Below, piece by piece: positions 1 through 10,439 of a DNA stretch of 64,000 nt. Origin of the DNA: Euglena gracilis (lineage: Eukaryota > Euglenida > Euglenophyceae > Euglenales); contig CP154955.1 in the NCBI GenBank assembly GCA_039621445.1, forward strand, positions 38,109,123 through 38,173,122. The letters are read 5' to 3'. Position numbers and translations under genes: made by a program. Numbering within the stretch: the stretch's first letter is position 1; each line of letters begins with the position of its first letter. Below the pieces are notes generated by a model, which saw only the letters and a program-made list of their open reading frames with translations, did not search any database and had not been told where the DNA came from.

Positions 1-924
1 TGAGACAGGATTTTCAAAAAAGGGCCGGAAAAATTTGGCAGGATTTCTGTACGCCAATTTTTTCCCAATCAATTTTTCGGCCTCCAATTCCCCCACCCCG
101 GTGCCATTTTTCACATCAAAGGACAGTGCAGACAAAAATCACGGGAGCAAACATTGTGAGAAAAATTACGGGAAAATTATGGTTTTATCTTAGTTTCTTT
201 ATTTCTGGATTCTGAAATTTGAGGATCACATCAGAGGAAATTTCGTGAAAAATAAATGCATCTTTTTTTGCACTTTTTGCATGGGAGAAGAACACAAAAT
301 CAGCATAAAATATCAATTATATGTTTTGGTGAATGTCAAAACCATGATTTTTTGCAATTTAGAAAATGCCGATCCTAAAAATATGCACTTCATTGGGGGG
401 ATATTTTGAAAGAGTTCCATATTCTGTACCTGATTTTACCCGACACCAATTTTTTGGCATTTTTTTTGGCATTTTTGAAAAAAAAATTGAAAAGATTCCA
501 ACAGAACTAAACCAATCACGCAAAAAAATTCCAAAAATGTGCCCTGCTGCAATTTCACCAAAATTTGGATAGCACAACAAAAAATATAAAAATATGCCAT
601 CTGCTGTTTTTGATATGTGTGTGATACACAAAAATTCGAGATACAAATGAATGTGAGGGGGGTGCAACATGGATCCTCGAAAAAACATGTTCACAGAAAA
701 AAAGCAAAGAAAAACGTTAAAAAAAAGAAAATAAAGGCAAAGAAAACACAAAATTTGTTCCATTGTGCACACATCTCATACAACATTGGTGCATATTTTA
801 GAGAATCATTCACGTTTTTTTTCCACCAAAAAAACATCAAATCAACACAAATAAGCAAATCATCTCATTTTGCAAATTTTTCAAATTTAGCAAAAATGCG
901 AAATTTCAAGAATTTGATTATGTA
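1..924. other. AT-rich sequence without recognisable gene
   Basis: A/T-rich non-coding sequence with many short A and T runs. The open frames here are short, rich in Lys, Phe and Asn, and show no coding-like third-position bias or domain motif. I see no gene. Confidence 0.6.
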
Positions 925-1038
925 CATATATACATAGGCGTATATGTATGGACATGTATGACATATATATGTCCGTATATATGTATATATATCCATATAT
1001 ATACACACACACATATATATATATATATATGTATGTAT
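925..1038. repeat. TA/CA microsatellite
   Basis: An imperfect alternating TA/TG/CA tract containing a short pure CA run and a long TATATA run. It is an ordinary simple-sequence repeat about 100 bases downstream (minus-strand sense) of the GC-rich exon that ends near 1128. Confidence 0.9.
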
Positions 1039-1127
1039 GGGATGCTGCTGATTGCTGTCATTTCCATGCCAGCAATCTTAATGCAAGTTCCTTATCCTTA
1101 GCATCCAGTCTCCCTGTTTAAAAAACT

Positions 1128-1456
1128 CTCTGGCCGTCCTCCTCCTCGTCGTCGCCTTCGTCCTCCCTCTGCGCCTCCCTCCGGTCCCCGGGGAGGGAGG
1201 CCTTGCTCCGCATCGGCGACGGCGCCTCAATGGCGATCTGCACCGACGCCAGCCGGGACACGTTGTTGACCTCCAGGCTGGTGCTGGGCTGCGGCGGCGG
1301 CAGGCTCTTCGCCTGGGCCCCCCGGGAGCCGCCGGGGCTCGCCGCGTCACGCGGGGTGTGGGGCACGGGGGCGGAGGCCGGGGCGGGCTGCCGGGGCGGG
1401 GAGGGCGGGGCGGGGGCCACCCGCGGGGGCGGCCGGGAGGCGGGCCGCCGGCACCG
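1128..1456 (-). CDS. GC-rich exon: proline-rich segment with acidic C-terminal tail, function unknown
   Basis: A minus-strand exon about 330 bases long. One frame has G or C at nearly every third position while the other frames do not, which is the main coding evidence. It begins after a plausible acceptor (GGGATGCAG at 1457). The first half is Pro/Ala/Arg-rich low complexity. The middle contains a less biased stretch reading SLEVNNVSRLASVQIAIEAP. The end is strongly acidic (a D/E run DEGDDEEEDG). The frame meets TAA at about 1118, so this may be a C-terminal exon, or it may splice near the AGAGTTTT at 1127. It looks disordered and no domain is recognised. Confidence 0.55.
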
Positions 1457-1559
1457 CTGCATCCCCACACCGAGGGTCCCGAGAGGAGCACACTCCATGG
1501 CCAGCCGGGCCGGATGGGTCTTGGCCGAATCGAGGGGCCTTTGGGGGCCACCTTTCCAT

Positions 1560-2215
1560 GGGGTCACCGAGTAATGCAAATGTGGCATTTTAATTTGCCA
1601 TCAAATGTCATTGTGAAATAGGGGAGTGGCCTGACCTGACCAAAAGAGGGGTGAAAAAGTGGTTTGGTGCTTCTCAGGTGGACAAAATGAACTGTCACTT
1701 TTCCTTTAAGAAATCTACAAATGCACAGTGGCCTCTTTTTTGGCACATGCCCATTTGTTCCTTTGTTCATTTTCATTTTGCTGTGACTTTAAAATAATCC
1801 GACCAAATTACTTTAATTGAGAACAATTTGCCCAACAGGGAAAATTCATATCTACCTATTCAAAACTGCACATATGCATACTATTCAAGCATCTCTGCCC
1901 AATTCAAGCATCCAAAAAAGAGAGATATAGATGCAGATATGCATACAGATGTAGATATACATAAAGATGAGGATATAGATACAAGGTATAGATTTTGATA
2001 CTCCGGGAACTGAGAAATACAATTGATTATAACTTTGTCGGTTCTATCCACCAGAAAATTCTTTTTCAAAAACGGTCATTGAAAATTCTGAAAAGGGCGG
2101 TCAGAAGGAACTAAAGAAAGATGTTTTGGTCTTTTCTTTTGGAATTTTCTGCTCGAAATCTTAATTTCTCCACAGGGTCCAAAAATATTTTAACACTCAT
2201 GGGTCCATGAAATGC
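1560..2215. other. Non-coding spacer with degenerate ATAGAT repeat
   Basis: A/T-rich sequence. At about 1918-1988 there is a degenerate repeat built from GATATAGATG-like words. No exon-like block is visible. Confidence 0.55.
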
Positions 2216-2600
2216 TTATGAAATGGTTACAAAATGGGTTGCCACGTGACCGGCCGGCGCGGAACAGGACTCGGAATGAGGCGGTGGCTGCGGGCTGGGG
2301 GCCTGTGCGTTCTGCAACTGCGGCTGCCGTCCTCCCTTGTTCCACGGCGTAGAGGCGGCAGGCCCCGGGGTCGAAGGCATCAGAGGGGGACAGAACCCCA
2401 ACCCAAGCCAACTGTCACATGTCCAGGCAACTGCATTCAGTCCAGGCAACTGCCTCAGACATCGGAGCCTGGGGAGCCGTATCTGCCTCCACCGATGGCT
2501 GCTGCAGCTTCTCGTCGGGCTTCTTCTCCAGTTGCGCCGCCCGGCGCTCGAAAGCGTCCTTGACCTTTTCGCCCGGGTCACGGGCAAAGGGTGCCCGTGG
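2216..2600 (-). CDS. One or two GC-rich exons, function unknown
   Basis: Two adjacent minus-strand blocks have coding-like composition. The upstream one (about 2590-2440) has a high-GC3 frame rich in Lys/Glu (KVKDAFERRAAQLEKK is visible) that looks helical or coiled-coil. The downstream one (about 2390-2225) is GC-rich in two frames: a Pro/Gln/Ser-rich low-complexity reading and an alternative beginning SDAFDPGACRLYAVEQG. A short intron probably lies between them near 2400-2440, but I cannot fix its borders. It could belong to the same gene as the 81-base exon at 2770-2850, which is upstream on this strand. No family recognised. Confidence 0.4.
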
Positions 2601-2769
2601 GTTGGGGGAGTGGAGGGTTATGTACCAACACGCCTGACTGCTGAAAATCACACCCCAATCGTTACAAATAAAAAAAGCATGACTTTCCTGAACGGAGAGC
2701 ATGCATTTTACCCCAAACCTGTCTGGCATGCCCATTGGACGGGCACCTCCACGCTCACCGAAGGCTTAC

Positions 2770-2850
2770 GTTCGCTGAGGAGGGAGTGGCTCCGGCTTCG
2801 GTCGGACGGGCCGTCCGCATCCGCACTCCGCCCACCGTCGCTTCCTCCCA
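2770..2850 (-). CDS. 81-base internal exon with good splice signals, function unknown
   Basis: A minus-strand exon bounded by CCCCCAG at its start and GTAAGC right after its last base at 2770. All three frames are open across its 81 bases. One gives a Ser/Asp/Arg-rich segment and another starts WEEATVGG, so the frame is not certain. GC content is much higher than in the flanks. By position it should precede the block at 2216-2600 in the same transcript. The splice signals are convincing, the product is not. Confidence 0.45.
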
Positions 2851-3261
2851 CTGGGGGTGGCCCCACACAATTGCACATCGGCACCGCATTGCTTTCTGCA
2901 CAAATGCCAGCGTTCTGGCAATGAAATGCATACCCTCGTTTCCCACCATTACAATGAAACAGAACATTGGCACCTCTGTCACTTTTCTCAGGCATTTTAA
3001 GGTTTCGTCCGTCCTTTCACGGAACTCTTTTCCACTAGCGACCCCCTGTTCCTTCGTTTGTGACGCGTTCAGACAAAAACACCGGCAACAATTGAGTAAT
3101 AGTGAAGGGGAAAGCCACCCCCACCTAAATAAATTTTGTTGGTACCTTGCCCACCTTGGCTTGGCAGAGGCCAAATACATTGGGAGGGTGCAAGAAAAGA
3201 GGTTTCATTACTTGCATGGAATTTGAATATTTTCTCTGCCTGGATGGCATTCCCTTCAACA

Positions 3262-3412
3262 TCATGCCCCAAACGGCGCCGGGGAAAAAGCAGATGGGAA
3301 TGGCGTGGCCAAGACCTGCGACGGGAAGCGGTTACGCCAATTTCCAGCGGGGCTGTACTGGCAGACGACGAGCCAGTCGCCTTCGGGCTTCTTTTGACCA
3401 GTTCGAGCGGTC
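3262..3412 (-). CDS. CAP/SCP domain protein, C-terminal exon
   Basis: This minus-strand block encodes the last conserved motif of a CAP (SCP/TAPS, PR-1-like) domain. It reads GDWLVVCQYSPAGNW, matching the family pattern [W]-x-VVCxYxPxGN, then RNRFPSQ and a stop TGA at 3262-3264 unless it splices at the GTCTTG after FPSQ. CAP proteins are usually secreted or vacuolar and fold as an alpha-beta-alpha sandwich, with roles from sterol or lipid binding to defence and cell interaction. Third positions are GC-rich, like the partner exon at 3650-3889. The 5' border is uncertain: in-frame TAA lies about 20 bases upstream, with candidate AG sites at 3412 and 3396. Confidence 0.75.
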
Positions 3413-3649
3413 CAGGAGGTGCTTTTCGTTTACTTCAGGCCAGTAGTGGGGTGAACAGGTTCCTAGCCTCTTGTTTCAATCTCCTGGACCCTTCTTGCTC
3501 ACACGAGACCGGCCCCCAAAATGTGGTCTCACATTTAAGTCCATTTTTGATGGCAGATAACAAATTTGCGCCCCCCCCCTACAACTTTACGAGCAGTGGT
3601 GAACAAATGAAAACCAGTCCCGCAGTTCCATGAGGAAAACAAAAGAGGC

Positions 3650-3889
3650 CCAGCCCCCGCCATCCATCCGGCACATCGCGCAGCCGATCTCCACGCTGTC
3701 CTTCCACACCAGCTGCGTGAAGTGGCCGGCGGCCGGGCACGGCGCCGGGTTGTCGAAATCGTAGTGCTCAATCTCGGAGTACCACGCATCCACCACCCGC
3801 TGGGCGGAGGGCCGGTGAGAGGACCGGTACAGGCTCTCCCCGAACTCACAGTCCTCCGGGGGCAGGGCATCGCCGGTCCATCGCAAGGA
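3650..3889 (-). CDS. CAP/SCP domain protein, central exon
   Basis: The core of a CAP domain on the minus strand. In order one sees DCEFGESLYR (the C-x-x-GEN/S-L motif), VVDAWYSEIEHYDF (the W-Y-x-E helix and strand), and GHFTQLVWKDSVEIGCA, a clear match to the CAP signature GHFTQxVWxxxxxxGC. Two acceptor sites are possible, CTCAAAG at 3890 and CCGGAG at 3854. The open frame continues upstream to about 4111 but loses coding bias there. The segment before the first conserved Cys is shorter than usual, so the first helix must lie in another exon or be reduced. The domain continues in the exon at 3262-3412. The 3' border near 3650 has no obvious GT donor at the expected place. Confidence 0.8.
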
Positions 3890-4126
3890 CTTTGAGGTGG
3901 ACAAGGGGAGGTGGCGCCCACCCATCATTAAGGGCAGGACTTGACTTTTGGGAACCATTTTCATAGGCGGCCGGTCTCGCGCGTAACACGCCGTTGGCTT
4001 CTGTTTGCGCAATTGCACAAGCGGACTTTCTTCTGAAAACCACAATAATTGGCACCGATAAGCGAATTTTATTGGTGCATGTCGTGCTGTCATCCTCTTC
4101 ATCAACCACAATTTACAAAATTCTCT

Positions 4127-4631
4127 GGTAATAACCCCCCCCCCCCAAATAATACCCCCCGGGGTATTATTTTTTCGCCCGAAGTCTCGGCCCGAGGGGG
4201 GGGGGTATTATTTGGGGGGGGTATTATTTTTCCAAAATTTTCGAAATTTTTCGAAGTCCCGTAAAACCCAAAGTAGCACCCAAAACCGCCCTTTGGGGTC
4301 ATTTTTTTGCACTTTCTTGTGAAATTTACCATTTTTTGGAGGTCAGATGAGCCAGAAAAATCCACTTTTTCCATAATTTGTTGTCAGAAATTGTGATTTT
4401 TACCGACATTTTCAGGTCAAAAATCCGGACCTTCGGCCCGGAACAGGGGGGGGGGTGCGCGTATGGTGCGTTGGTGGTATTAATTTCGGAGGCCCCCCCC
4501 AGAACCCGATCCGACGTCGGACCCAAGGGGGGGGGGTATTATTTCGGCGGCCGAAGTCGGACCCCAAGGGGGGGGTATTATTTGGGGGGGTATTATTTGG
4601 GGGGGGGAGTATTATTTGGGGGGGGGTTACC
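4127..4631. mobile_element. Inverted-repeat element with GGGGTATTATTT motifs
   Basis: A 505-bp element framed by GGTAATAACCCC...AAATAATACCCCC on the left and the inverse GGGGTATTATTTGGGG...GGTTACC on the right. The word GGGGTATTATTT recurs several times inside in both orientations around long G or C runs. It encodes nothing recognisable. It looks like a foldback or MITE-type element, but no convincing target duplication was found. Confidence 0.6.
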
Positions 4632-4639
4632 CACATATC

Positions 4640-5460
4640 GGTGCTCTAGGAGAAGTATGCCTTTGGTATCTGACTTCAAAGGTCACCGAAGGGTGCTGCA
4701 GGTCTTCAAAAGCCAACAAAGGGGTAGATGTGTGTCACCCGGCCGCCAGAACTCACCCAGTGCTGAGAGTTGCCACAGGAAATGCAGCAAACAAGCCCAA
4801 GGTGTTTTGTATATGTTTGTCTATTTTTTTTTACTCCTGGCAAACAAGAAACACACGGAAACAAAACTTGGTGCCATGATTCAGAGGACAAAAAACAACA
4901 ACAAAATGTTAAAACGTTAGTCTTTATCCCAGGTGTCACCCCCAATGGTGTAAATCAAAAATCTGGACCCGAACCCCAGGAATTAAAAAAAAAAGAGGAA
5001 TCAGCACAATCGCGCACGATGACACAAAAAACCTTGAGGGCGAAAAAAGAAACCCTTGAGAAACAAGGAAAACAGACAAAACATTTCCTCTTGCACCCAA
5101 AAAAAATTGTGGGACACCAGACCCTGCATTGGAGCCATCTCCCCCGACCCCCTCCCCCGGACACGTGAAAATACAGCCACGTGTCAGACCGATCCAGACT
5201 TCAAAAGCAACAAAACCTCCTGTCAACCAAGCAAGCAATCAAGGGAGACCAAAGCCCCTTGAAATGTGCGGCTATTTGGCTTCCAGTCTGAAAAAGCCAA
5301 TTCCAAGAACTCGACTGTGTTCCTGGGGTTTACAGGCTTCCAGACTTCGTTTAGCAGTGTGTTTGGGAAACGCCCTCTGAAGCACGCTGGCCAAGCCGTT
5401 TACCCTTGTGAACGAGGTTGTTGAAATGCAACCATACGTTTATTCTTAAAAAAAAGCCCT
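4640..5460. other. Sequence without recognisable gene
   Basis: Mixed A/T-rich sequence. Several frames are open over 60-130 codons, but composition is even in all of them and no motif is seen. Confidence 0.45.
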
Positions 5461-5470
5461 TAGTTGTGCC

Positions 5471-5640
5471 ATGGGCATACCCTGGATGGAGAATGCGTGC
5501 ACTGTCCAAACCGTGCCCACTTTGTTGCTGACAATGCAACCTCCTCCGACCATGAGACGTATAGCAGCAGCGTTCTGTCCCCGTCAAACAAATGTAAAGG
5601 AGGAGGGTCACCCACTTGTGCGAAATGCAAAATGGGCAGG
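5471..5640 (+). CDS. Possible cysteine-rich exon
   Basis: One plus-strand frame after CCCTTAG at 5463 reads as a Cys/Ser/Thr-rich segment with six or seven cysteines (CHGHTLDGECVHCPNRAH ... CKGGGSPTCAKCK). The pattern resembles extracellular disulfide-rich repeats, but third-position bias is modest. The block runs straight into an AC/CT microsatellite. This is a weak call and chance is possible. Confidence 0.25.
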
Positions 5641-5706
5641 ACACACACACACACACTCTCTCTCTCTCTCTCTCTTCTGAATCGGTGTTGCTGGGGGACA
5701 CACACA

Positions 5707-5757
<51 letters not shown>
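5641..5757. repeat. AC and CT microsatellites
   Basis: Two compound tracts, (AC)n(CT)n at 5641-5675 and a longer one at 5699-5755, separated by 24 bases of unique sequence. Long open frames of Arg/Glu or Ser/Leu across them are artefacts of the repeat. Confidence 0.95.
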
Positions 5758-5758
<1 letters not shown>

Positions 5759-6276
5759 ACCAGTGTTGCACCAAAAGGCTTGCCGTTGGACCTGGGTGCC
5801 GTGGGGGAGGAGGGGGTGGAAAGGAAGGCTGGGCGGGACGCCATGTATTCGGCGCTTCGCGTTGTGGCAATCCACCCAGTCGCAGGGCAGCATCGGAGCA
5901 CGCCGCCAACGAACTCCCACAACCAACCAGACTGCCCAGGCGTCTCTGAGCAACCCTCCCCAAATTGCAAATTGGGGGGGGGGGCAGTTCAAGGGTTGGA
6001 AAATCTGGTTTGTTCACAGAAAGAGAAACGATCAAATCGGCTGGCTGGGATGGATGCCAGAATTTGTCCCAAAGATTGGTGCAGCAGCTCATTTTTGTTC
6101 CTCCGTTTGACGGGGGAAAACATACAGAAGCCTTGGGAGGGGATTTTTGGTCTGGACCCCCTGGCACAGGCGGCAGGATTTGGACCCCCCTCAATGTGTT
6201 AGTGGTGGTGGTGGCGGCGGCGGTGACCCACCCATTCTGCATCCCCCCAGGGTGATGCAAAATTCGCCTGCCACAC

Positions 6277-6353
6277 CGCCTGGGCTGCACTGGCCAGTCC
6301 TCGGGGTCGACCTCAACCATCAGCACGCCGTGGCGGTTCACTCGCCCCCAGGG
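6277..6353 (-). CDS. 77-base internal exon, function unknown
   Basis: A minus-strand block with acceptor CCTGTGCAG at 6354 and donor GG|GTGTGG at 6276. The open frame (starts PWGRVNRHGVLMVEV, ends PEDWPVQPR) has GC-rich third positions. It is too short to place in a family. Confidence 0.45.
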
Positions 6354-6449
6354 CTGCACAGGCGTGGTGGGGGTGGTTTACCGACCCGCGGAGATGGAGG
6401 GTGCTTCTACACTTCCAAACCAGTCAGCGACCTTTCAGAAAATGGTCAA

Positions 6450-6701
6450 TCACCCCCCAGGGGGGTTGGTCACTGACCGCAAATAAGAGGAAAATGGCCT
6501 GTTCTGGTTGGGGGGGGGGGAGGAGGGCAGTCGTGACAAAGTGATTGCGTATCCCCCAATCCACTTTTGATACCTCTCCCCCGCAATGGGATGGACCCAA
6601 CTAAAGGTCACCCGGCTGGCTGATCGCACTAAATTGATGTTCATCAATCCATTTTGGTCCATGTATCTGAATGCAGGGAAGTCCCAAAGCTGCACTTTCA
6701 C
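6450..6701 (-). CDS. Possible exon, function unknown
   Basis: A minus-strand open frame of about 80 codons beginning MKVQLWDFPAFRYMDQNG, with a balanced, protein-like composition (several Trp, Tyr and Arg) that is unusual for the AT-rich spacers here. Codon third positions are not strongly biased and borders are unclear: candidates are CTGCATTCAG near 6673 and a donor-like GGGTGACC near 6609. The 3' half runs into a poly-G tract and is probably not coding. Confidence 0.25.
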   Translation of the reverse strand: MKVQLWDFPAFRYMDQNGLMNINLVRSASRVTFSWVHPIAGERYQKWIGGYAITLSRLPSSPPPNQNRPFSSYLRSVTNPPGG

Positions 6702-6899
6702 ATTGGGAAGTGTACAATGAGCACTGCCTCAGCTCAAAGGTTGTGTTTGTTTAGGACTGTGCTAATAAAGACATCATGGAGACACAAACTTACGGTCGAA
6801 TGTCGTGTTTGAACTGCGCCAAATTGCTTTGTATTCTCCACCCAGAACGCCAGGCTAAGGAAATTCGAAAACGCCCTGGAAATACAAGAAGGGGTGGTT

Positions 6900-7019
6900 G
6901 ACCCCCTCCCCGCCACCCGTCAGGTTTCCGAGCTTCCCGTTCAGCCCTGCCCGCCCCGGCCGGACATCTTCTTCCCACCCCTCGTCCAGGTCCATCTCGT
7001 CGTCGCCCATCGTCCCCTC
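6900..7019 (-). CDS. Acidic GC-rich exon, function unknown
   Basis: A minus-strand block following acceptor ACCGACAG at 7020. The high-GC3 frame contains an ATG nine bases in and reads MGDDEMDLDEGWEEDVRPG and then a Gly/Asn/Lys segment. It could be a first coding exon, with ATG at 7010-7008, or an internal one. The acidic stretch suggests a disordered tail or linker. The 3' end is not determined; coding bias fades near 6900. Confidence 0.45.
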
Positions 7020-7646
7020 CTGTCGGTGGTCCTCACAGTACGGGGCTCACCAACAGTGTCATATGCGCGGTGATACAGCAAGCGGTCAGGCGCTGAATGT
7101 GGGAAAGCAACCAACAATGCTGCGGCTGGAGTAACCTGATGCGTTGAGCAGCGAATGGACAAGCACAAAAACGACGGAAATTAATCAAGCTGGGTGAATT
7201 CATGCCAGGTGGCAGTTGGGAATTGAACTGAAAAAATTCGGCGGAAAAGAGACGGAGATGAATAATTTGCCCTGGCGCACTTCCAGCGATGTGATCATTT
7301 TTTTTCAAGCTGAACTCTTTTAACTTTGACAGAACAGAACTGCCACAAAATACACAAACTAAGTTACTTTCCCCCTTGCCCAACCGCTTTTTCTGCCTGG
7401 TGTAAAGCGCCGGACTGAACCCCCGGTGGGGAAAATTTTTGGCGAAATCTCTTCGAATCTTTGAAGCTTCAGCCCATAAGCTCTGGTAAATCAACCATTT
7501 TGCCCCGCCCTGGAGTGGGTCTAATCTCCGTCAACATGTTGGAGTCCACCCCCCCCCCCCCCGACAGGGAGCAGGGCAGGGCTGGACAGCGGGACAGCCA
7601 ATCCATTGCACAATTTGCAAGCAAAATTTTTCCCCTTGGCGCCGGG

Positions 7647-8078
7647 CAGGCTTTTGCTTAAGGACCCCCCGTGGGGGGGTACGGGGTAGGCAATCGGCTA
7701 GACCCTGGAAAAAGTGGACTAGCTAGAACCCCTTCCCCCCCGCGGGGGGGTCCGGGGGTCCCCCGGACTGGAAAAAAATTTTCCTCCGGCGCGCAGCGCC
7801 AGAGGAAAAATGAGGTTTTTAACAGGTTTTTGGCTGATTTTATTTCAAAAATTCTGAAAATTGGCCAAAAACGGGCATTTTTGGCCATTTTTGGGGGTCC
7901 CAAAAAAATTTTCGGCGCTTCGCGCCGGTCACTGGAAAAAAAATTTCCACTAGCTAGCCCTGCTAGCAGACCCCCCCGGGGGGGGTCTGCTAGAAAACCC
8001 ACTAGCCAAATTTGGACTAGCTGCAGTCCAGCCCCCGGGGGGGGGGGGGGGTACTGGAATCCCTTAAGCAAAAGCCGG
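7647..8078. mobile_element. hAT-like MITE (family A, full copy)
   Basis: A 432-bp element bounded by inverted repeats: left CAGGCTTTTGCTTAAGG, right the complement with one mismatch in the outer bases. It is flanked by a perfect 8-bp direct repeat GCGCCGGG at 7639-7646 and 8079-8086. The interior has further inverted pairs (GACTAGCTAG / CTAGCTAGCC type) and long C/G runs. CAGG-type termini with an 8-bp duplication are typical of the hAT superfamily. There is no coding capacity, so it is a non-autonomous copy. Relatives lie at 10440, 26153 and 26746, with a solo end at 15733. Confidence 0.8.
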
Positions 8079-8225
8079 GCGCCGGGAGACAAAAGCGGCC
8101 CAGATCGGCACCACTGGAAAACCATTGGGGAATGGGGGGACCCATCACCCATCACCACAGGGCGGGTGGTTGACCATAAGCTCATTCAAGGCGCCAAGGT
8201 GAGGGAGGGGGGTGGGCACTTTTCC

Positions 8226-8246
8226 TGTGTGTGTGTGTGTGTGTGC

Positions 8247-8282
<36 letters not shown>
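8226..8282. repeat. GT microsatellite
   Basis: (GT)n with two GC interruptions, followed by a short C-rich tract. Confidence 0.95.
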
Positions 8283-8283
<1 letters not shown>

Positions 8284-8346
8284 CCCCCCCACCGCCCTCC
8301 CCCCCAGGGAGGAGTCACCCACACTTGCCCAGCCCAAAATCATCCG

Positions 8347-9556
8347 TAACTTAGGCGGTGCACCTCGCACTTTCCTTTTCGATGTGCGCAAATGCGCAAA
8401 TCGACATTTTTTTTTACGAAAACGACAAGGTCTGACCCCAAAAACCCAAAAATGTAGGCAGGATGTGATGGGGTGCCCCAGGACACGGAGATGGAAGCAG
8501 GGACTTTGGCAAATAGGGTGCCTGAGGGCAAGATCAACACAGAATATGGTATACACAACACCCAGCAGGTGTGTTTTGAACCCTGCAATGGCTGTCTCAT
8601 TATTAGGATATTGACTGAACGATTTGGTGAGGTGTGCCCAAGCCTGGAACAACACCCTGAAAATTGGCTGTGTGAGAAATTTGGAGGTCGGGTGGGCAAA
8701 GGCGTAAATGGACGGTGCGCGCAAATGAGCACACCAACCATTTGTGCAACTGTAAAAAGTCCGATGTGTGCCAGCCGAAATTGATGTGTTTGGAAAATTG
8801 TACAAGTGGTTGGTTTGTGAAAATATGAAAACAGACTTTTTGGTCGGTTTGCGCATCTGCGCACACGGCCCTCTTGTACGACTTAACACATGTACCATCC
8901 AGGTGTGGCACCACTGCAGTTTTTGAAATCTTTAAGTGCGAGGTATTCTGTAGAATTTAAACACAACTAAAAGACCAGCCTACCGGCCCGAATTTGGGCA
9001 TCGGCAATTGAAGCTGTGAAAAACCATTTCTTAGCCCCTGAAACATCAAAATAAACAACATTCTCTGGTTTCACCCTGAAAAACTCAGTTTAGAAGGGCC
9101 CTTCACCCCCAGAATTTTATCCCGAAAATGAGGCACAGTGCATTGGCTGAAAATGGATGTGTCTGCTTGAAAATCCCTGTGTTCATGGGGCCATGTGATG
9201 CAATACACTGACATGCTTCATTTGACCTTCTCAGACATACCCTACAACACCACCACTTTGAGCGCAACACCTCCACAATCTGCTCTCCTCCCGTTTCGAT
9301 CCTTCTCTTGCCTCAGAAGTCCCTTGTGCCAAAGCTTCAAAATGAAAAAGAATTTTGGTTGGTGCTCATAGTTGTGAAAAGCAACCATTTTAATGGTTGA
9401 TGTGCGCAGTTACGCACACCAACCACACAAACCTGTTGCCTTTCGCTCTCACCCCTTGTAACGCCGGTGTTCAAAATGGTTTTTTTTGGCCGGTTAGCGC
9501 AACTGCGCAAATCGACCAAAAAAAGCTTAAATGCGAGATACGCCGCCTAAGCGTAA
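8347..9556. mobile_element. Degenerate inverted-repeat element with TGCGC palindromes
   Basis: The ends are imperfect inverted repeats: the left contains TTAGGCGGTGCACCTCGCA and the right contains the inverse TGCGAGATACGCCGCCTAA. Subterminal words TGCGCAAATGCGC, TGCGCATCTGCGCA and TGCGCAGTTACGCA recur near both ends. The interior has no recognised transposase. It looks like an old non-autonomous TIR element; no target duplication was found. Confidence 0.5.
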
Positions 9557-9828
9557 CCGGCCAAAACCCCCCTTTCCTAGCCTCTGGCCTGTTTGGGCTG
9601 ATTTCCTGCGCCCGCCCCCCCCCCCCCCAGGGGCTGGGTTTATGCACAAGTGAAATTAATGTATGGGGACGACCCCCTCCAGGACCGCCCAGACATTCGG
9701 CCATGGAGGGGGGGGGGCACCTTCCACCTGAAATTGGTGGGCTGGACGGACAAGCACAAACACCCTCCACTGCTGTCCGCTGTCCCACACCTCGTTACTT
9801 GGTGTATGTGGGGAGCCCCGAGTGCCTG
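9557..9828. other. GC-rich block of uncertain coding status
   Basis: Between about 9590 and 9800 the composition is GC-rich and frames are open on both strands, but C runs and lack of a clear splice pattern prevent a gene call. Confidence 0.3.
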
Positions 9829-10309
9829 AGTCCCTGCAAACAGGGGATATTATTTAAGGCGCCTTAAAAGCCTTAAAAGCCTCAAAAAAGAAAAAGAAAG
9901 AGTAAAAAAAAGGTCAATTAAAAAGAATCAAATCAAAAAAAAGTTTCGGAAATTTTTCAAAATTTGATCTGAACATGAAATTTCAAGATTTCAGCAAAGA
10001 CAAATCAACTCCGAGAAAAACAATGATATCCGGCATCGCTGGAACATTGTCCATCCGAAAAAATGGGGTTTGGACCTTTTTGGTTTTTGGATCCATTTGA
10101 TGCTGGGATTGCCCTTGGACTTACCTTACAAAATAGAGGCCTTGAAAAATTTAGAAATTCCTTGGAGAACCTTAAAAAAGCGTCTTAAAAAACCTTAAAA
10201 AATTTGAAAATTTATGCCTTAAAAAACCTGTGTCTGTGAACCTGTATCTCTGCCTACCTGTGTCCCAGTGTCCCTGCGTACCTGTGTTCGTAATCCCAGT
10301 CCCTGCAAA
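9829..10309. repeat. AT-rich insert flanked by 14-bp direct repeats
   Basis: AGTCCCTGCAAACA occurs at about 9829-9842 and again at about 10296-10309. Between them lies AT-rich sequence with repeated CCTTAAAA words and then a run of ACCTGTGTC-like words. The direct repeats could be a target duplication, though 14 bp is long and the insert has no TIRs. Confidence 0.4.
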
Positions 10310-10439
10310 CATGTCCAACTGCTTATTAGCTCACACCTCTCCTGAAATCCACCCGCCAACTTGGATTACCTCAACAAGAAGCCTAAGTTGCCACAAAGCC
10401 TGTGGCTGTGGGGCAGGGTCCTGAAAAAGCTCCCCCCCC

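Noticed and set aside
5641-5992. Long open frames of Arg/Glu or Ser/Leu
   Set aside because: They are translations of the CT/AC microsatellites.
8182-8898. 238-codon minus-strand open frame
   Set aside because: Runs through the GT microsatellite and an inverted-repeat element; His/Thr composition reflects the repeat.
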